Origin: Diaphorobacter limosus
GTDB taxonomy: Bacteria; Pseudomonadota; Gammaproteobacteria; Burkholderiales; Burkholderiaceae_C
Length of the DNA: 64,000 bases
NCBI RefSeq assembly: GCF_033100095.1
Contig: NZ_CP136921.1
Coordinates: 1,148,501-1,212,500 of the forward strand
Direction: 5' to 3'
Shown here: positions 1-8,821 of the stretch, piece after piece
How positions within the stretch are numbered: position 1 is the stretch's first letter
Layout of the letters: every line of letters begins with the position of its first letter
Made by a program: the position numbers and the translations under genes
Notes under the pieces: generated by a model
Databases searched by the model: none
Told to the model about the DNA's origin: nothing
The model's input: the letters and a program-made list of their open reading frames with translations, nothing else

Positions 1-3000
1 CGACCAGGCGCCAGTAGCGCTGCTCCAGGGGCTGCAGCTCCTGTAGCTTGGCGGCGTCACGCGCCGGGTCAGCACGCAGCTTGTCCAGGCGCGTGGTAAT
101 GGCTTTCAGGTAGCGCGCGTAATGCTGCAGCTGCACCCAGGGCGCGGCGGCCACAAACCCCTTGGGCATCAGTTTTTGTAGCTGGTTGCCCGTGTCAGTC
201 GTGGCCTGTGGCGCATTTTTTGTATCCTTGATCTTGCGTTGAGCGCTGGCGTATTCGGCCAGAATCACCGCCGCCATGCGCGCCACTTCATTGGCGATCA
301 GGGTCAGGCGGCCACGGCCTTCCTGCACGCGCTGGGCAAATTGGGCCGCGTCCGTGGGCAGGGGCTCCTGCAGAAAGGCCCGATCCATGGCCACGTCGAT
401 GATTTGCCCGCGCAGCTCCTCCTGCGTGCCCAGCGGCATATAAGCCACGGCCATTTTTTGCAGATCCGGAATGTTCTTTTCCAGGTATTTCAGCGCGTCC
501 TTGATCTGCAGCGCGCACAGGCGGCGCAGGCCCAGGTGGTGTTTGGCCGCAGCCAGTTCGGGCTCGTCAAAAACCTCGATGGTCACGGCGTCGCCCTGGT
601 CGATCAGCGCCGGGAAGCCGATCAGCGTATGGCCGCCTTTTTTCAGCTCCATCAGCTCGGGCAGCTCGCCAAAGCTCCAGGCTGTATAGCGCGCCTCTGC
701 CTGGGTTTTCGCTCCCTCTCCCTTTGGGAGAGGGCTGGGGTGAGGGCTGCTGGCAACAGGCGCTGCGCCGGCCTTGCCCTCACCCTGCCCTCTCCCAGGG
801 GGAGAGGGTAAAGACGCGGCCGCCGCCGGGGTGGCCGCAAGCTTCAACTCCGCCAGCGCCTGGAACGCCCCACGCGCCTTGCCGCCCCATTCGGCTTTCA
901 GCGCGCCCAGGTTGCGGCTTTGCCCCAGCTGGCGGCCATGCTCGTCGGTCACGCGCAGGTTCATGAACAGGTGCGCGCTGAGCATGTCGAGCTTGAAGTC
1001 GGCGCGCTTGATGTCGAGCGAGGTTTCATCGCGCGCCTGCTTGAGCAGCACGTCGATCAACCCGCCCTGCTGCCAGCGCTCGCCCTGCAAGAACAGCTGC
1101 GCCAGGCGCTCGGCGTGTTCAGGCAGCGGCACAAAGCGGCTGCGCGGGCGCTGTGGCAGGCTTTTCAAAAGCGCCTGAATCTTGTCCTTGAGCATGCCCG
1201 GCACCAGCCATTCGGCGCGTTCCTCACTCACCTGATTGAGCACGAACAGCGGCACGGTCACGGTGAGACCATCGCGCGCGTCGCCCGGGCTGTGCAGGTA
1301 GCTGGCAGAGCAGTCCACGCCGCCGAGCTTGACGGTCTTGGGGAATTTATCGGTGGTGATGCCCGCGGCCTCGTGGCGCATGAGCTCGTCTTTAGAGAGG
1401 CGCAGCAGCTCGGGCTGGCCCTTGCTGACGGCGCGAAACCACTTGTCAAAGGTGGCGCCGCTGTAAATGCCCTCGGGAATGGCCTGGTCGTAGAAGGCGT
1501 AGATCAACTCGTCGTCCACCAGCACGTCCTGGCGCCGGCTCTTGTGCTCCAGCTCTTCGACCTTGCGCACCGTCTTGTGATTCGCGGCCAGGAAGGGCCA
1601 GGGGCTGTCCCACTCGCCCTCGACCAGCGCGCGGCGGATGAACATCTGCCGCGCCTCGATCGGGTCGATGCGGCCATAACTCACGCCGCGCTGGTTATAG
1701 ACCACCAGGCCATAGAGCGTGGCGCGCTCGTAGGCCACCACGTCGGCCTGCTTCTTGCTCCAATGCGGGTCGAGCAGCTGCTTCCTCAGCAAATGGCCGC
1801 CCACCTCTTCCAGCCACTGCGGCTCGATGGCGGCAATGCCCCGGCCGTAGAGGCGCGAGGTCTCCACCTGCTCGGCGGCGACGATCCAGCGCCCGGGCTT
1901 CTTCGACAAATGCGCGCCCGGATGCGGGTGGAACTTGATGCCATGCGCGCCCAGGTAGGCCTCGCTCTCCTCGCCCTTGAAACCGATGTTGCCGAGCAGG
2001 CCGGCGAGCATGGACAGGTGCACCGCCTCGTAGCCCGCCGGCTGGGCGTTGAGCTGCCACTGGTGCTCACGCACCACGGTCAGCAGCTGCGAATGGATGT
2101 CGCGCCACTCGCGCACGCGGCGGATGCTCAGGTAGTTCTGGCGTAAGAGCTGCTCCCACTGGCGGTTGCTGAGTTTGTGGGTGTCGGATGCACCCTCACC
2201 CCTGCCCTCTCCCGCAGGCGGGAGAGGGAGAGAACTCCCAGCGCCCTGGTTTTCACTCCCTCTCCCTCTGGGAGAGGGCTGGGGTGAGGGCTGCGCCGCC
2301 CCCGTGCCCCGCTGCGCCACCGGCAAAAACGCCTGGTTGCGCGCCTTGGCTGCGACAGAATTCTGCGCCGCCATCTCGCGGCGGCTGCTCGCCACCGCCT
2401 TGCCGCCGCGCGCGTCAGCGAGCCAATTCCACAGCCGCACATAGCCGCTGAACTCGCTTTTCTCGTCGTCGAATTTGGCGTGCGCCTGGTCGGCCTGGGC
2501 CTGCGCCTCCAGCGGCCGGTCGCGCACGTCTTGCACCGACAGGGCCGAGGCAATCACCAGCACCTCGGCCAGCGCGCCGCGCGCGCGCGCCTCCAAGATC
2601 ATGCGGCCGACGCGCGGATCGAGCGGCAGGCGCGCCAGCTCTTTGCCCATGGGCAGCAGACTGCCGCGCTCGTCCACCGCGCCCAGCTCTTGCAACAGCT
2701 GGTAGCCGTCGGCAATTGCCCGGCCCGAGGGCGCCTCCAGAAACGGAAAATTCACCACGTCGCCCAGGCCCAGCGACTTCATGCGCAGGATGACGCCGGC
2801 GAGCGATGAGCGCAGGATTTCGGGGTCGGTAAAGCGGTCGCGCTGGTTGAAATCCGCCTCGTCGTACAGGCGGATGCAGATGCCGTTGGCCACGCGCCCG
2901 CAGCGCCCGGCGCGCTGGTTGGCGGCTGCCTGGCTGATGGGCTCGACCAGCAGCTGCTCCACTTTGCTTCTAAAAGAATAGCGTTTGACGCGCGCCGTAC

Positions 3001-3946
3001 CTGCGTCAACAACGTATTTGATGCCTGGCACCGTGAGCGAGGTCTCCGCCACGTTGGTCGCCAGCACGATGCGGCGGTGGCTGTGCTGGTCAAAAATCCG
3101 GTCCTGCTCGGCCTGCGACAGGCGCGAAAACAGTGGCAGCACCTCGGCACTACGCAGCACCGGCGAATGCTGCAAATGCTTTCTCAGGTGGTCGGCCGCC
3201 TCGCGGATTTCGCGCTCGCCGGGCAGGAAGATCAGGATGTCGCCACCCGCGCCACCAGCCCAGAGCTCATCGACGCCGTCGGCAATGGCATCGTTGAGGT
3301 CGAAGTCCTTCTTTTCCTCGAACGGCCGCCAGCGCATCTCCACCGGATAGGTGCGCCCGGACACCATGATGACCGGCGCCGGGCCGGCCTTGCTTGCAAA
3401 GTGCTTGGCAAAGCGCTCGGCGTCTATGGTGGCCGATGTCACCACCACCTTCAGATCGGGCCGCTGCGGCAGGATTTGCTTGAGGTAGCCCAGCAGAAAA
3501 TCGATGTTCAGGCTGCGCTCGTGCGCCTCGTCGATGATGAGGGTGTCGTAGGCCTTTAACAGCGGATCGGTCTGCGTCTCGGCCAGCAAGATGCCGTCCG
3601 TCATCAGCTTGACAGAGGCGCCCTTTTGCAGCGTGTCGGCAAAGCGCACCTTGTAGCCCACCACCTCGCCCAGCGGGGTCTTCAGCTCTTCGGCGATGCG
3701 CTTGGCGACGCTGCTGGCCGCTATGCGCCGCGGCTGGGTATGGCCAATCAGCCGGCCACGCTCGCCCTCTGGTGCATTGCAGCGCCCGCGTCCCAAGGCC
3801 AGGGCGATCTTTGGCAGCTGCGTGGTCTTGCCCGAGCCGGTCTCACCGCAGACGATGATGACCTGGTGCTCGGCCATGGCGGCCATGATTTCATCGCGGC
3901 GCGCGGAGACGGGAAGGGATTCGGGGAAGCTGATCTGCAGAGGCAT
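1..3946 (-). CDS. hrpA: ATP-dependent RNA helicase HrpA (3' end beyond window)
   Basis: DEAH-box RNA helicase acting in the cytoplasm on structured RNA or stalled ribosomes. Reading from ATG 3946, the Walker A motif GETGSGKTT lies near residues 34-42 and the DEAH box (DEAHERSLN) near 139. The helicase C motifs QRAGRCGR and the long HrpA-specific C-terminal region follow. About 1315 codons are visible and the frame is still open at base 1, so the last residues are missing. E. coli HrpA is about 1300 residues. Two in-frame insertions of paired palindromic repeats add Pro/Gly/Ser-rich stretches near residues 553-585 and 1046-1080 without breaking the frame. It lies downstream of the SAF oxidoreductase on the same strand. 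Confidence 0.95.
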   Translation of the reverse strand, partial: MPLQISFPESLPVSARRDEIMAAMAEHQVIIVCGETGSGKTTQLPKIALALGRGRCNAPEGERGRLIGHTQPRRIAASSVAKRIAEELKTPLGEVVGYKVRFADTLQKGASVKLMTDGILLAETQTDPLLKAYDTLIIDEAHERSLNIDFLLGYLKQILPQRPDLKVVVTSATIDAERFAKHFASKAGPAPVIMVSGRTYPVEMRWRPFEEKKDFDLNDAIADGVDELWAGGAGGDILIFLPGEREIREAADHLRKHLQHSPVLRSAEVLPLFSRLSQAEQDRIFDQHSHRRIVLATNVAETSLTVPGIKYVVDAGTARVKRYSFRSKVEQLLVEPISQAAANQRAGRCGRVANGICIRLYDEADFNQRDRFTDPEILRSSLAGVILRMKSLGLGDVVNFPFLEAPSGRAIADGYQLLQELGAVDERGSLLPMGKELARLPLDPRVGRMILEARARGALAEVLVIASALSVQDVRDRPLEAQAQADQAHAKFDDEKSEFSGYVRLWNWLADARGGKAVASSRREMAAQNSVAAKARNQAFLPVAQRGTGAAQPSPQPSPRGRGSENQGAGSSLPLPPAGEGRGEGASDTHKLSNRQWEQLLRQNYLSIRRVREWRDIHSQLLTVVREHQWQLNAQPAGYEAVHLSMLAGLLGNIGFKGEESEAYLGAHGIKFHPHPGAHLSKKPGRWIVAAEQVETSRLYGRGIAAIEPQWLEEVGGHLLRKQLLDPHWSKKQADVVAYERATLYGLVVYNQRGVSYGRIDPIEARQMFIRRALVEGEWDSPWPFLAANHKTVRKVEELEHKSRRQDVLVDDELIYAFYDQAIPEGIYSGATFDKWFRAVSKGQPELLRLSKDELMRHEAAGITTDKFPKTVKLGGVDCSASYLHSPGDARDGLTVTVPLFVLNQVSEERAEWLVPGMLKDKIQALLKSLPQRPRSRFVPLPEHAERLAQLFLQGERWQQGGLIDVLLKQARDETSLDIKRADFKLDMLSAHLFMNLRVTDEHGRQLGQSRNLGALKAEWGGKARGAFQALAELKLAATPAAAASLPSPPGRGQGEGKAGAAPVASSPHPSPLPKGEGAKTQAEARYTAWSFGELPELMELKKGGHTLIGFPALIDQGDAVTIEVFDEPELAAAKHHLGLRRLCALQIKDALKYLEKNIPDLQKMAVAYMPLGTQEELRGQIIDVAMDRAFLQEPLPTDAAQFAQRVQEGRGRLTLIANEVARMAAVILAEYASAQRKIKDTKNAPQATTDTGNQLQKLMPKGFVAAAPWVQLQHYARYLKAITTRLDKLRADPARDAAKLQELQPLEQRYWRLV
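707..812. repeat. Pair of inverted palindromic repeats inside hrpA (A)
   Basis: Two copies of one palindromic unit face each other. The first (707-746) reads CTCCCTCTCCC-ttt-GGGAGAGGG followed by ctggggtgaggg. The second (777-812) has the same parts in the reverse order, ccctcaccct then CCCTCTCCC...GGGAGAGGG. About 30 bases separate them. The hrpA frame stays open through both, giving Ser/Pro/Gly-rich protein such as SLPSPPGRGQGEG. Units of this kind are dispersed, REP-like elements in proteobacteria (family knowledge); no mobility gene is present here. Confidence 0.85.
2193..2290. repeat. Pair of inverted palindromic repeats inside hrpA (B)
   Basis: A second pair of the unit seen at 707-812, in the opposite relative arrangement (head to head). 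2193-2233 reads ccctcacccctgCCCTCTCCC-gcaggc-GGGAGAGGG, and 2249-2290 reads cactccCTCTCCCtctGGGAGAGggctggggtgaggg. The hrpA frame again passes through, encoding PSPRGRGSENQGAG followed by LPPAGEGRGEG. The insert lies between the helicase core and the C-terminal region, close to the conserved SNRQWEQLLRQNYLSIRR. Confidence 0.85.
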
Positions 3947-3989
3947 AGGGGCGGGGATTATCCCAGCCCCGGATTCAGCCTGCCCGGTA

Positions 3990-5327
3990 TCAGGCCTGCA
4001 GCGCCTGCATCTCGCGCCGCAGCCGGTAGGCCGCGCTGCTGGTGTCCATGGCCACGTCGTCCCAGCACAGCGACTGCCCCTTGGCGACCGGCCGCACCAG
4101 CTTCACGCCATGGGCCAGCCCCAGCGGCAGGCCGCCCAGCGCGCGCGAAGTCGCGGCAGGCAGCAGCTTGCCCCAGACGGTGTAGCCGCCCTCGCCGTCG
4201 AGCAACTCGCCCACGCGCAGGTCGCGCTTGGCGGTGGCCACCACGTCGGCATTCCAGCCCTGGGCCACGCCCGTGGCCTCGCCGCGCAGCGCGACGCTGG
4301 CGACCGACATGCCGACCTCCAGGCCGATGAGGTGCCAGCGCTTGTAGAGCGTGAAATAGCGCCCGCTCGGGTCGGTATGGGCGTTGTATTCCTCGAAGCA
4401 ATGGCGGATGTAGTCGCTCTCGCCCTCCACCGTCACCCACACGCCCATGCGGATGTCGTAGGGAATCTTGCGCCCGTCTTTCTCCAGCGACGAGATCACC
4501 TCGACCATGCCCTTTTGCTCCAGCACGCCGCCCTCGGCCAGGGGGCGGGTGACGAACGGAATGTCCTCCACGCTGGCCGGCGGGTACAAAAGGCCATTGC
4601 TCGGCACGGCCAGCCCGGTGGCGTTGGCGACCGCCGTGCTCTCGATGGCGGGCTTGGAGCCGTCGAGAAAGCTGTTGAACATCTTGGGGTTCAGCCCGCC
4701 GCGCACCGCCTGCTCGGGGGTCAAGCCGTAGTAGCCCCAGACCGTCTCGGGCGTCGATTCGCAGAAATGCGGCAGCCATTTGTGGCCGCGCCCGGCCGCC
4801 ACCACGGGAAAGCCGCAGGTGCGCGCCCAGTCGACCAGATCGCAAATCATGGCCGGCTGGTCGCCATAGGCCAGCGAGTAAATCACCCCCGCCTGCGCCG
4901 CCCGCGCCGCCAGCAGCGGGCCGCAAAAGGCATCGGCCTCGACGGTCACATTGACCACATGCTTGCCATGCGCAAAGGCGTCCAGGATGTGATCCACGGC
5001 AGCCAGCGGGTTGCCGGTGCATTCGACGATGAGCTCGATGTGCGGGTCGCGCGTGACGACCTGCCAGTCGTCGGTGATCCAGGTCGTGCCTTCGGCCAGC
5101 GCCTGCTGGCCCGACGCGGCGGCGGACTGCTCCATCGGCCAGCCCACGCGCGCCAGGCTGGCGCGCGCGTTGTCAGGTGACAGATCGGCAATCGCCACCA
5201 GATGCACGCCGGGCATGCGCGGCACCTGCGCCAGGTACATGGCGCCAAATTTGCCGGCCCCTATCAGGCCGATGCGGATGGGGCGGCCCTGGCGGGCGCG
5301 CTGAAGCAGTTGCTGGTGAAGACTCAT
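3990..5327 (-). CDS. NAD(P)-dependent oxidoreductase with C-terminal SAF domain
   Basis: A 445-residue protein with an N-terminal Rossmann nucleotide-binding motif (IRIGLIGAGKFGAMYL, about residues 17-32), as in the homoserine dehydrogenase/Gfo-Idh group. The C-terminal part (about 365-440; ALGGLPLGLAHGVKL and PVAKGQSLCWDD) looks like a SAF domain. The middle region has conserved-looking motifs (FNSFLDGSKPAIESTAVANA). Family members are thought to oxidise or reduce sugar-acid or amino-acid-derived substrates; nothing here fixes the substrate. It starts at ATG 5327 and is followed after 43 bases by hrpA on the same strand. It is not a canonical homoserine dehydrogenase, because the biosynthetic catalytic domain is replaced by the SAF tail. 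Confidence 0.75.
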   Translation of the reverse strand: MSLHQQLLQRARQGRPIRIGLIGAGKFGAMYLAQVPRMPGVHLVAIADLSPDNARASLARVGWPMEQSAAASGQQALAEGTTWITDDWQVVTRDPHIELIVECTGNPLAAVDHILDAFAHGKHVVNVTVEADAFCGPLLAARAAQAGVIYSLAYGDQPAMICDLVDWARTCGFPVVAAGRGHKWLPHFCESTPETVWGYYGLTPEQAVRGGLNPKMFNSFLDGSKPAIESTAVANATGLAVPSNGLLYPPASVEDIPFVTRPLAEGGVLEQKGMVEVISSLEKDGRKIPYDIRMGVWVTVEGESDYIRHCFEEYNAHTDPSGRYFTLYKRWHLIGLEVGMSVASVALRGEATGVAQGWNADVVATAKRDLRVGELLDGEGGYTVWGKLLPAATSRALGGLPLGLAHGVKLVRPVAKGQSLCWDDVAMDTSSAAYRLRREMQALQA

Positions 5328-5460
5328 GAAACAGGGGGCAGAGAGAGCGCCGCGAGGGGCGAAGCCGGCGCCCGCAGACAGGCGGCCGGTGCGTGGGTCA
5401 AGCCGGGGCCACCGTAACCCAGGGCCGCGCCGGCGTCTCTCCGGACAAGACCTGACCCGG

Positions 5461-6168
5461 TCAGCGCAACACGCTGAAATAGCGCGCCAAAGGCTCGCGC
5501 TCGGTGCGTGTGCGGTTCACGGGCGCCTGCGCGTCCTCCCAGCCCAGGGCCAGGCCGCAGACCACGGCCTCGGACTCGGGCAGGCCCAGCGCAGCGCGCA
5601 CGATCTGCGGGTAGCTGGCCAGCGCGCCTATGGCGCAGCTCGCCAGGCCCTGGGCCTGCGCCGCCAGCATCAGGCCGTGCAGGCACATGCCCAGATCCAT
5701 GTAGCCGCCGGCGCCAAAGTCGCGCTCTATGGTCACGACCAGGGCCACGGGCGCGTCGAAAAAGCGGAAGTTGCGCTCAAACTGCAGCGCGCGCCCCTCG
5801 CCATCGCCGCGCGCCACGCCCAGGGCGCCATACAGCGCCTGCGCCGCCGCCACCTGGCGCTTGCCCAGCTGCAGCGGCATGGGGCGCGGGAAGTAGCCGT
5901 AGTCCTCGGCCTCAGGGACATGGTCGCGCCAGGCCTGGCACAGGGCGGCGACGAGGCGCTCGCGCGCCGCGCCCTGCACGGCCCAGAAGCGCCCGGGCTG
6001 CAGGTTCGCGCCGCTGGGCGCCAGGCGCGCGGTGGTCAACAGGCGTTCGAGCAGCGCCTCTGGCACGGGGCGCGGCAGAAAGGCGCGCACGGAATGGCGT
6101 GCGCGGGCCAGCGCCTCGTAGTCATCTTCAAGCGGCGCCAGCGCCAGGGGTTCGGTCATCCGCATCAT
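5461..6168 (-). CDS. Nitroreductase-family flavoprotein
   Basis: A 235-residue FMN-dependent nitroreductase-like protein. The N-terminal phosphate-binding signature is visible (ARHSVRAF, then LLTTARLAPSGANLQPGRFW). So are the central AAQAQGLASCAIGALASYP stretch and the family C-terminus (GLALGWEDAQAPVNRTRTER). The ATG at 6168 overlaps the stop of the upstream thiolase gene (ATGATG/TGA), so the two are translationally coupled. A second ATG lies at 6159. The gene is the last of the bioMNY-ligase-thiolase cluster, which suggests it acts with those enzymes on the same compound. The substrate is unknown; members reduce nitro groups, quinones, enoates or flavins. Confidence 0.85.
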   Translation of the reverse strand: MMRMTEPLALAPLEDDYEALARARHSVRAFLPRPVPEALLERLLTTARLAPSGANLQPGRFWAVQGAARERLVAALCQAWRDHVPEAEDYGYFPRPMPLQLGKRQVAAAQALYGALGVARGDGEGRALQFERNFRFFDAPVALVVTIERDFGAGGYMDLGMCLHGLMLAAQAQGLASCAIGALASYPQIVRAALGLPESEAVVCGLALGWEDAQAPVNRTRTEREPLARYFSVLR

Positions 6169-7322
6169 TCCATCTCCACCCAGGTGGCGGTGCCCAGGCC
6201 GCCCGCACCGGCTATGCAGGCCATGCCACGCAGCGCCCCGGCGCCGCCCTGTGCCCGCATCTGTCGCCACAGCTCGCCCAGCACGCGCACCAGGGCGATG
6301 GCGCCCGAGGCGCCTATGGGGTGGCCGCGCGCCAGGCCGCCGCCAGCGCGGTTGATGGCCGCGTGCGGCAGGCACAGCGCGTCGCAGAAGGCCAGGCCCT
6401 GGGCGGCAAAGGCGTCGTGCAGCTCCAGCGCGTGCAGGCCGTCCAGCCGCCAGCCGCTGCGTGCCTGTGCGGCGCGGGCCGCGTCCACGGCGCAGAGCAT
6501 GGGCGATTCGGGCGCGCCGCCCACGCTGGCCGCGCCGCACCAGTGGGCGCGCGCGTGCAGCCCCAGGCGGGCGCAGGCCGCGGGCGTGGCCAGCAGCAGC
6601 AGGGCCGCGCCGTCGGCCTTGGGCGACACGGCCACGGTGCTCAGGCTGCAGTCCCGGCTATCCGGCGATGCGCCAGCGGCCACGGCGGGCATGCGCGCCA
6701 GGCGCTCGGCGCTCAGGCTGCGCGCATAGGTGTCGTGGCCCAGGCCATGGACGGGCACGATCTCGGCCGCCATGTCGGCGTGCGCGGCCAGGGCGCGGGC
6801 GTGGCTGGCCTGGGCGTAGGCGTCCTGCGCGGTGCGGGCCAGGCCCAGGCGGCACGCGCCGTCAAGCGCGGCCTGCAGCATGTCGGGGTCGCGCGCTGGC
6901 CAGGGCGTGAACGGCGGCTGCTCGTAGGCCACGGGGGCCGCGCCCGCCTGCGTGGGCCGGTGCAGGCGCAGCGGCGCGCGGCTCCAGGCCTCGGCGCCGC
7001 CGGCGATCACCACCTGCGCCTGGCCCAGGGCCAGCAGGCCGCAGGCATGGGTGATGGCGTCCAGGCCGGCGCAGCATTGGCTGTCCAGCGTGATGGCGGG
7101 TGTGCGCTCGGGCAGGCCTGCGGCCAGCGCCAGCACGCGCGCGGGGTTGCCGCCCGCGCCCAGTGCGTTGCCCAGTACCACGGCATCCACCGCGCTGGCA
7201 AGCAACCCTGCGTCGGCCAGCAGGCGCGCCACCAGCGGGGCCGCCAGCTCGTGCGGCCGGCAGGCAGCAAGCGCCCCGCCCACGGGCGCCACGGGCGTGC
7301 GCGCCCAGGCCAGGATCGGCAT
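6165..7322 (-). CDS. Thiolase-family protein (YhfS-like) in biotin transporter cluster
   Basis: A 385-residue thiolase: acyl-CoA C-acyltransferase or thiolytic cleavage of 3-ketoacyl-CoA. The nucleophilic cysteine is in DSQCCAGLDAI (C83 aligns best). The GHP motif is RGHPIGASGA, and the C-terminal cysteine loop is CIAGAGGLG, where standard thiolases have CIGGGQG. It starts at ATG 7322, five bases after the stop of the AMP ligase, and ends overlapping the nitroreductase start. In Bacillus subtilis a thiolase (yhfS), an acyl-CoA ligase (yhfT) and bioY (yhfU) also lie together and have been linked to the biotin regulon. That precedent, from memory, supports a link to biotin or a precursor. Confidence 0.85.
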   Translation of the reverse strand: MPILAWARTPVAPVGGALAACRPHELAAPLVARLLADAGLLASAVDAVVLGNALGAGGNPARVLALAAGLPERTPAITLDSQCCAGLDAITHACGLLALGQAQVVIAGGAEAWSRAPLRLHRPTQAGAAPVAYEQPPFTPWPARDPDMLQAALDGACRLGLARTAQDAYAQASHARALAAHADMAAEIVPVHGLGHDTYARSLSAERLARMPAVAAGASPDSRDCSLSTVAVSPKADGAALLLLATPAACARLGLHARAHWCGAASVGGAPESPMLCAVDAARAAQARSGWRLDGLHALELHDAFAAQGLAFCDALCLPHAAINRAGGGLARGHPIGASGAIALVRVLGELWRQMRAQGGAGALRGMACIAGAGGLGTATWVEME

Positions 7323-7327
7323 GGCGT

Positions 7328-8821
7328 TCACGGCCAGGGCTCCAGCAGGGGCGACGCGCCGACGGGCGTATCGGCCAGCGCGCGGGCTATGGCCCCATGG
7401 TCGGTCTTGCCGCTGGCGGTCTGCGGCCAGTCGCCCTTCCACAGCCACCAGTGGCGCGGGGTTTTAAAAGGCTCCAGCGCCTCGCGGCACCAGGCGGCGA
7501 GCTGCTGCGCTCCGGCGGGCGCATCACCCTGCCACTGCAGCACGGCATGCACACTGCTGCCGCGCAGCTCATCAAACGCGCCCTGCAGGCTGGCCTGGGC
7601 CACGGCGGGGTGGGCCAGCAGGCGCTGCTCCACCTCTTCGGGGAACAGGTTCTTGCCCTGGGTGACCAGCATGCGGTTCTCGCGCCCGCACAGGTGCAAG
7701 AGGCCGGATGCGTCCAGATGGCCCATGTCGCGCACCGACAGCCAGTCGCCCACGCGCAGCGCGGCGGTGGCGTCGGCCTGGTTCACGTAGTCCATGAACA
7801 GCATGGGGCTACGCACCCAGATCAGCCCCGGCTGGCCCGCGGGCAGGGCCGGCGCCTCGGGGTGCTCGCCTATGTGCAGATCAACGTTGCTGAAGGCCCG
7901 GCCCACGGCCTGAGCGGGGGCGGCCGGGTCGGCGTCCATCCAGGCGATGTAGCTGGCCTCGGACGCGCCATAGAACTCGACGATGCGCGCGCGCGGAAAC
8001 AGCCGGCGCAGCGCCGGCGTGCGCTCGCGCAGCCAGCGCGCGCCGCTGATCAGCACCAGCTCCACGCCCGCTATCGGCGCCAGCCGGCGGCGCTCTGCGT
8101 ACTGCAGCATCAGCACCAGCTGGCTGGGCACGGCCACCAGCAGCGGCGCGGCGCCGGCCTGCAGCGTGGCCAGCGCGCGCGGGGCGGAAAAGCGCTCCTG
8201 CAGCAGCGCGCCCGCGCCCGTCCACAGGCCCAGCAGCGCGCCAAACAAGAACAGCGAATGCGACATGCGCCCCGGCGCCAGCACGCGCGTGGCGGCGGCG
8301 GGGCCAAAGTCGCGCAGGCTGACGCGGAAGCTCTCGGCCCAGGAACGGTGGTGGCGCATGAAGCCTTTGGGCAGGCCGGTGCTGCCCGAGGTGAAGCCGA
8401 TGTAGAACGGCGACAGCGGCGTGGCCCCCTGCCCCGGCGCGCCGGCCGGCACGGGCAGGCGCTCCGCCACCGCCTGGGCCACCACGGCCGGCCATTGCGC
8501 ATCGCCCATGGCGGCGCAGCGCCCGCTGGCGATCACGCCCAGAAAGTCCACCAGGCCATCGAGCGTGCCGGCGTCGCCGCCCAACAGCACGGTGGCGGGT
8601 GCGCCCTCGGCGTCGAGCCTGCGCGCCCGGGCCTGCACGCGCGCATGCAGCTCGGCAAAACTGAGCCGGTGGCGCTCATTGGCCAACGCCAGGGCATCGG
8701 GCCGGGTGCGCGCCCAGTGCGCCAGCGGCCCGTGCACCCAGTCGAAGAGTGCGGGCAGCGGCCCGCCGGGCCGCAGTTGTCGTGCCAGCGCGTGCGGCGC
8801 GGGGGCCAGGGCGGCGCTCAA
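7328..8821 (-). CDS. AMP-dependent acyl-CoA ligase (YhfT-like), TTG start
   Basis: A 497-residue ANL-superfamily ligase that adenylates a carboxylic acid and joins it to CoA. Motifs: P-loop FTSGSTGLPKG (about 143-153), FYGASE, the hinge/A8 region (GRENRMLVTQGKNLFPEEVE), and the catalytic lysine in ASGKTDHGA near the C-terminus. No ATG fits the N-terminus; TTG 8821 overlaps the bioY stop as TTGA and is the likely start. The gene lies between bioY and the thiolase. The close coupling suggests that the imported compound, or something made from it, is its acid substrate. Pimelate-like acids or biotin derivatives are guesses, not shown by sequence. Confidence 0.85.
   Translation of the reverse strand: MSAALAPAPHALARQLRPGGPLPALFDWVHGPLAHWARTRPDALALANERHRLSFAELHARVQARARRLDAEGAPATVLLGGDAGTLDGLVDFLGVIASGRCAAMGDAQWPAVVAQAVAERLPVPAGAPGQGATPLSPFYIGFTSGSTGLPKGFMRHHRSWAESFRVSLRDFGPAAATRVLAPGRMSHSLFLFGALLGLWTGAGALLQERFSAPRALATLQAGAAPLLVAVPSQLVLMLQYAERRRLAPIAGVELVLISGARWLRERTPALRRLFPRARIVEFYGASEASYIAWMDADPAAPAQAVGRAFSNVDLHIGEHPEAPALPAGQPGLIWVRSPMLFMDYVNQADATAALRVGDWLSVRDMGHLDASGLLHLCGRENRMLVTQGKNLFPEEVEQRLLAHPAVAQASLQGAFDELRGSSVHAVLQWQGDAPAGAQQLAAWCREALEPFKTPRHWWLWKGDWPQTASGKTDHGAIARALADTPVGASPLLEPWP

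Noticed and set aside
920..2146. Long open frame on the plus strand opposite hrpA (about 400 codons), and similar long antisense frames elsewhere (for example 3696-5180 and 18947-21514)
   Set aside because: High G+C makes long open frames opposite real genes. These show no recognisable domains, and the opposite strand codes for clear proteins. Only the last 140 codons of the frame ending at 18947 (the thioesterase) are kept.
2128..2553. Possible frameshift in hrpA at the palindromic repeats
   Set aside because: I translated the strand through both repeat blocks from ATG 3946. The frame stays open and re-enters conserved HrpA sequence (SNRQWEQLL; YTAWSFGELPEL).
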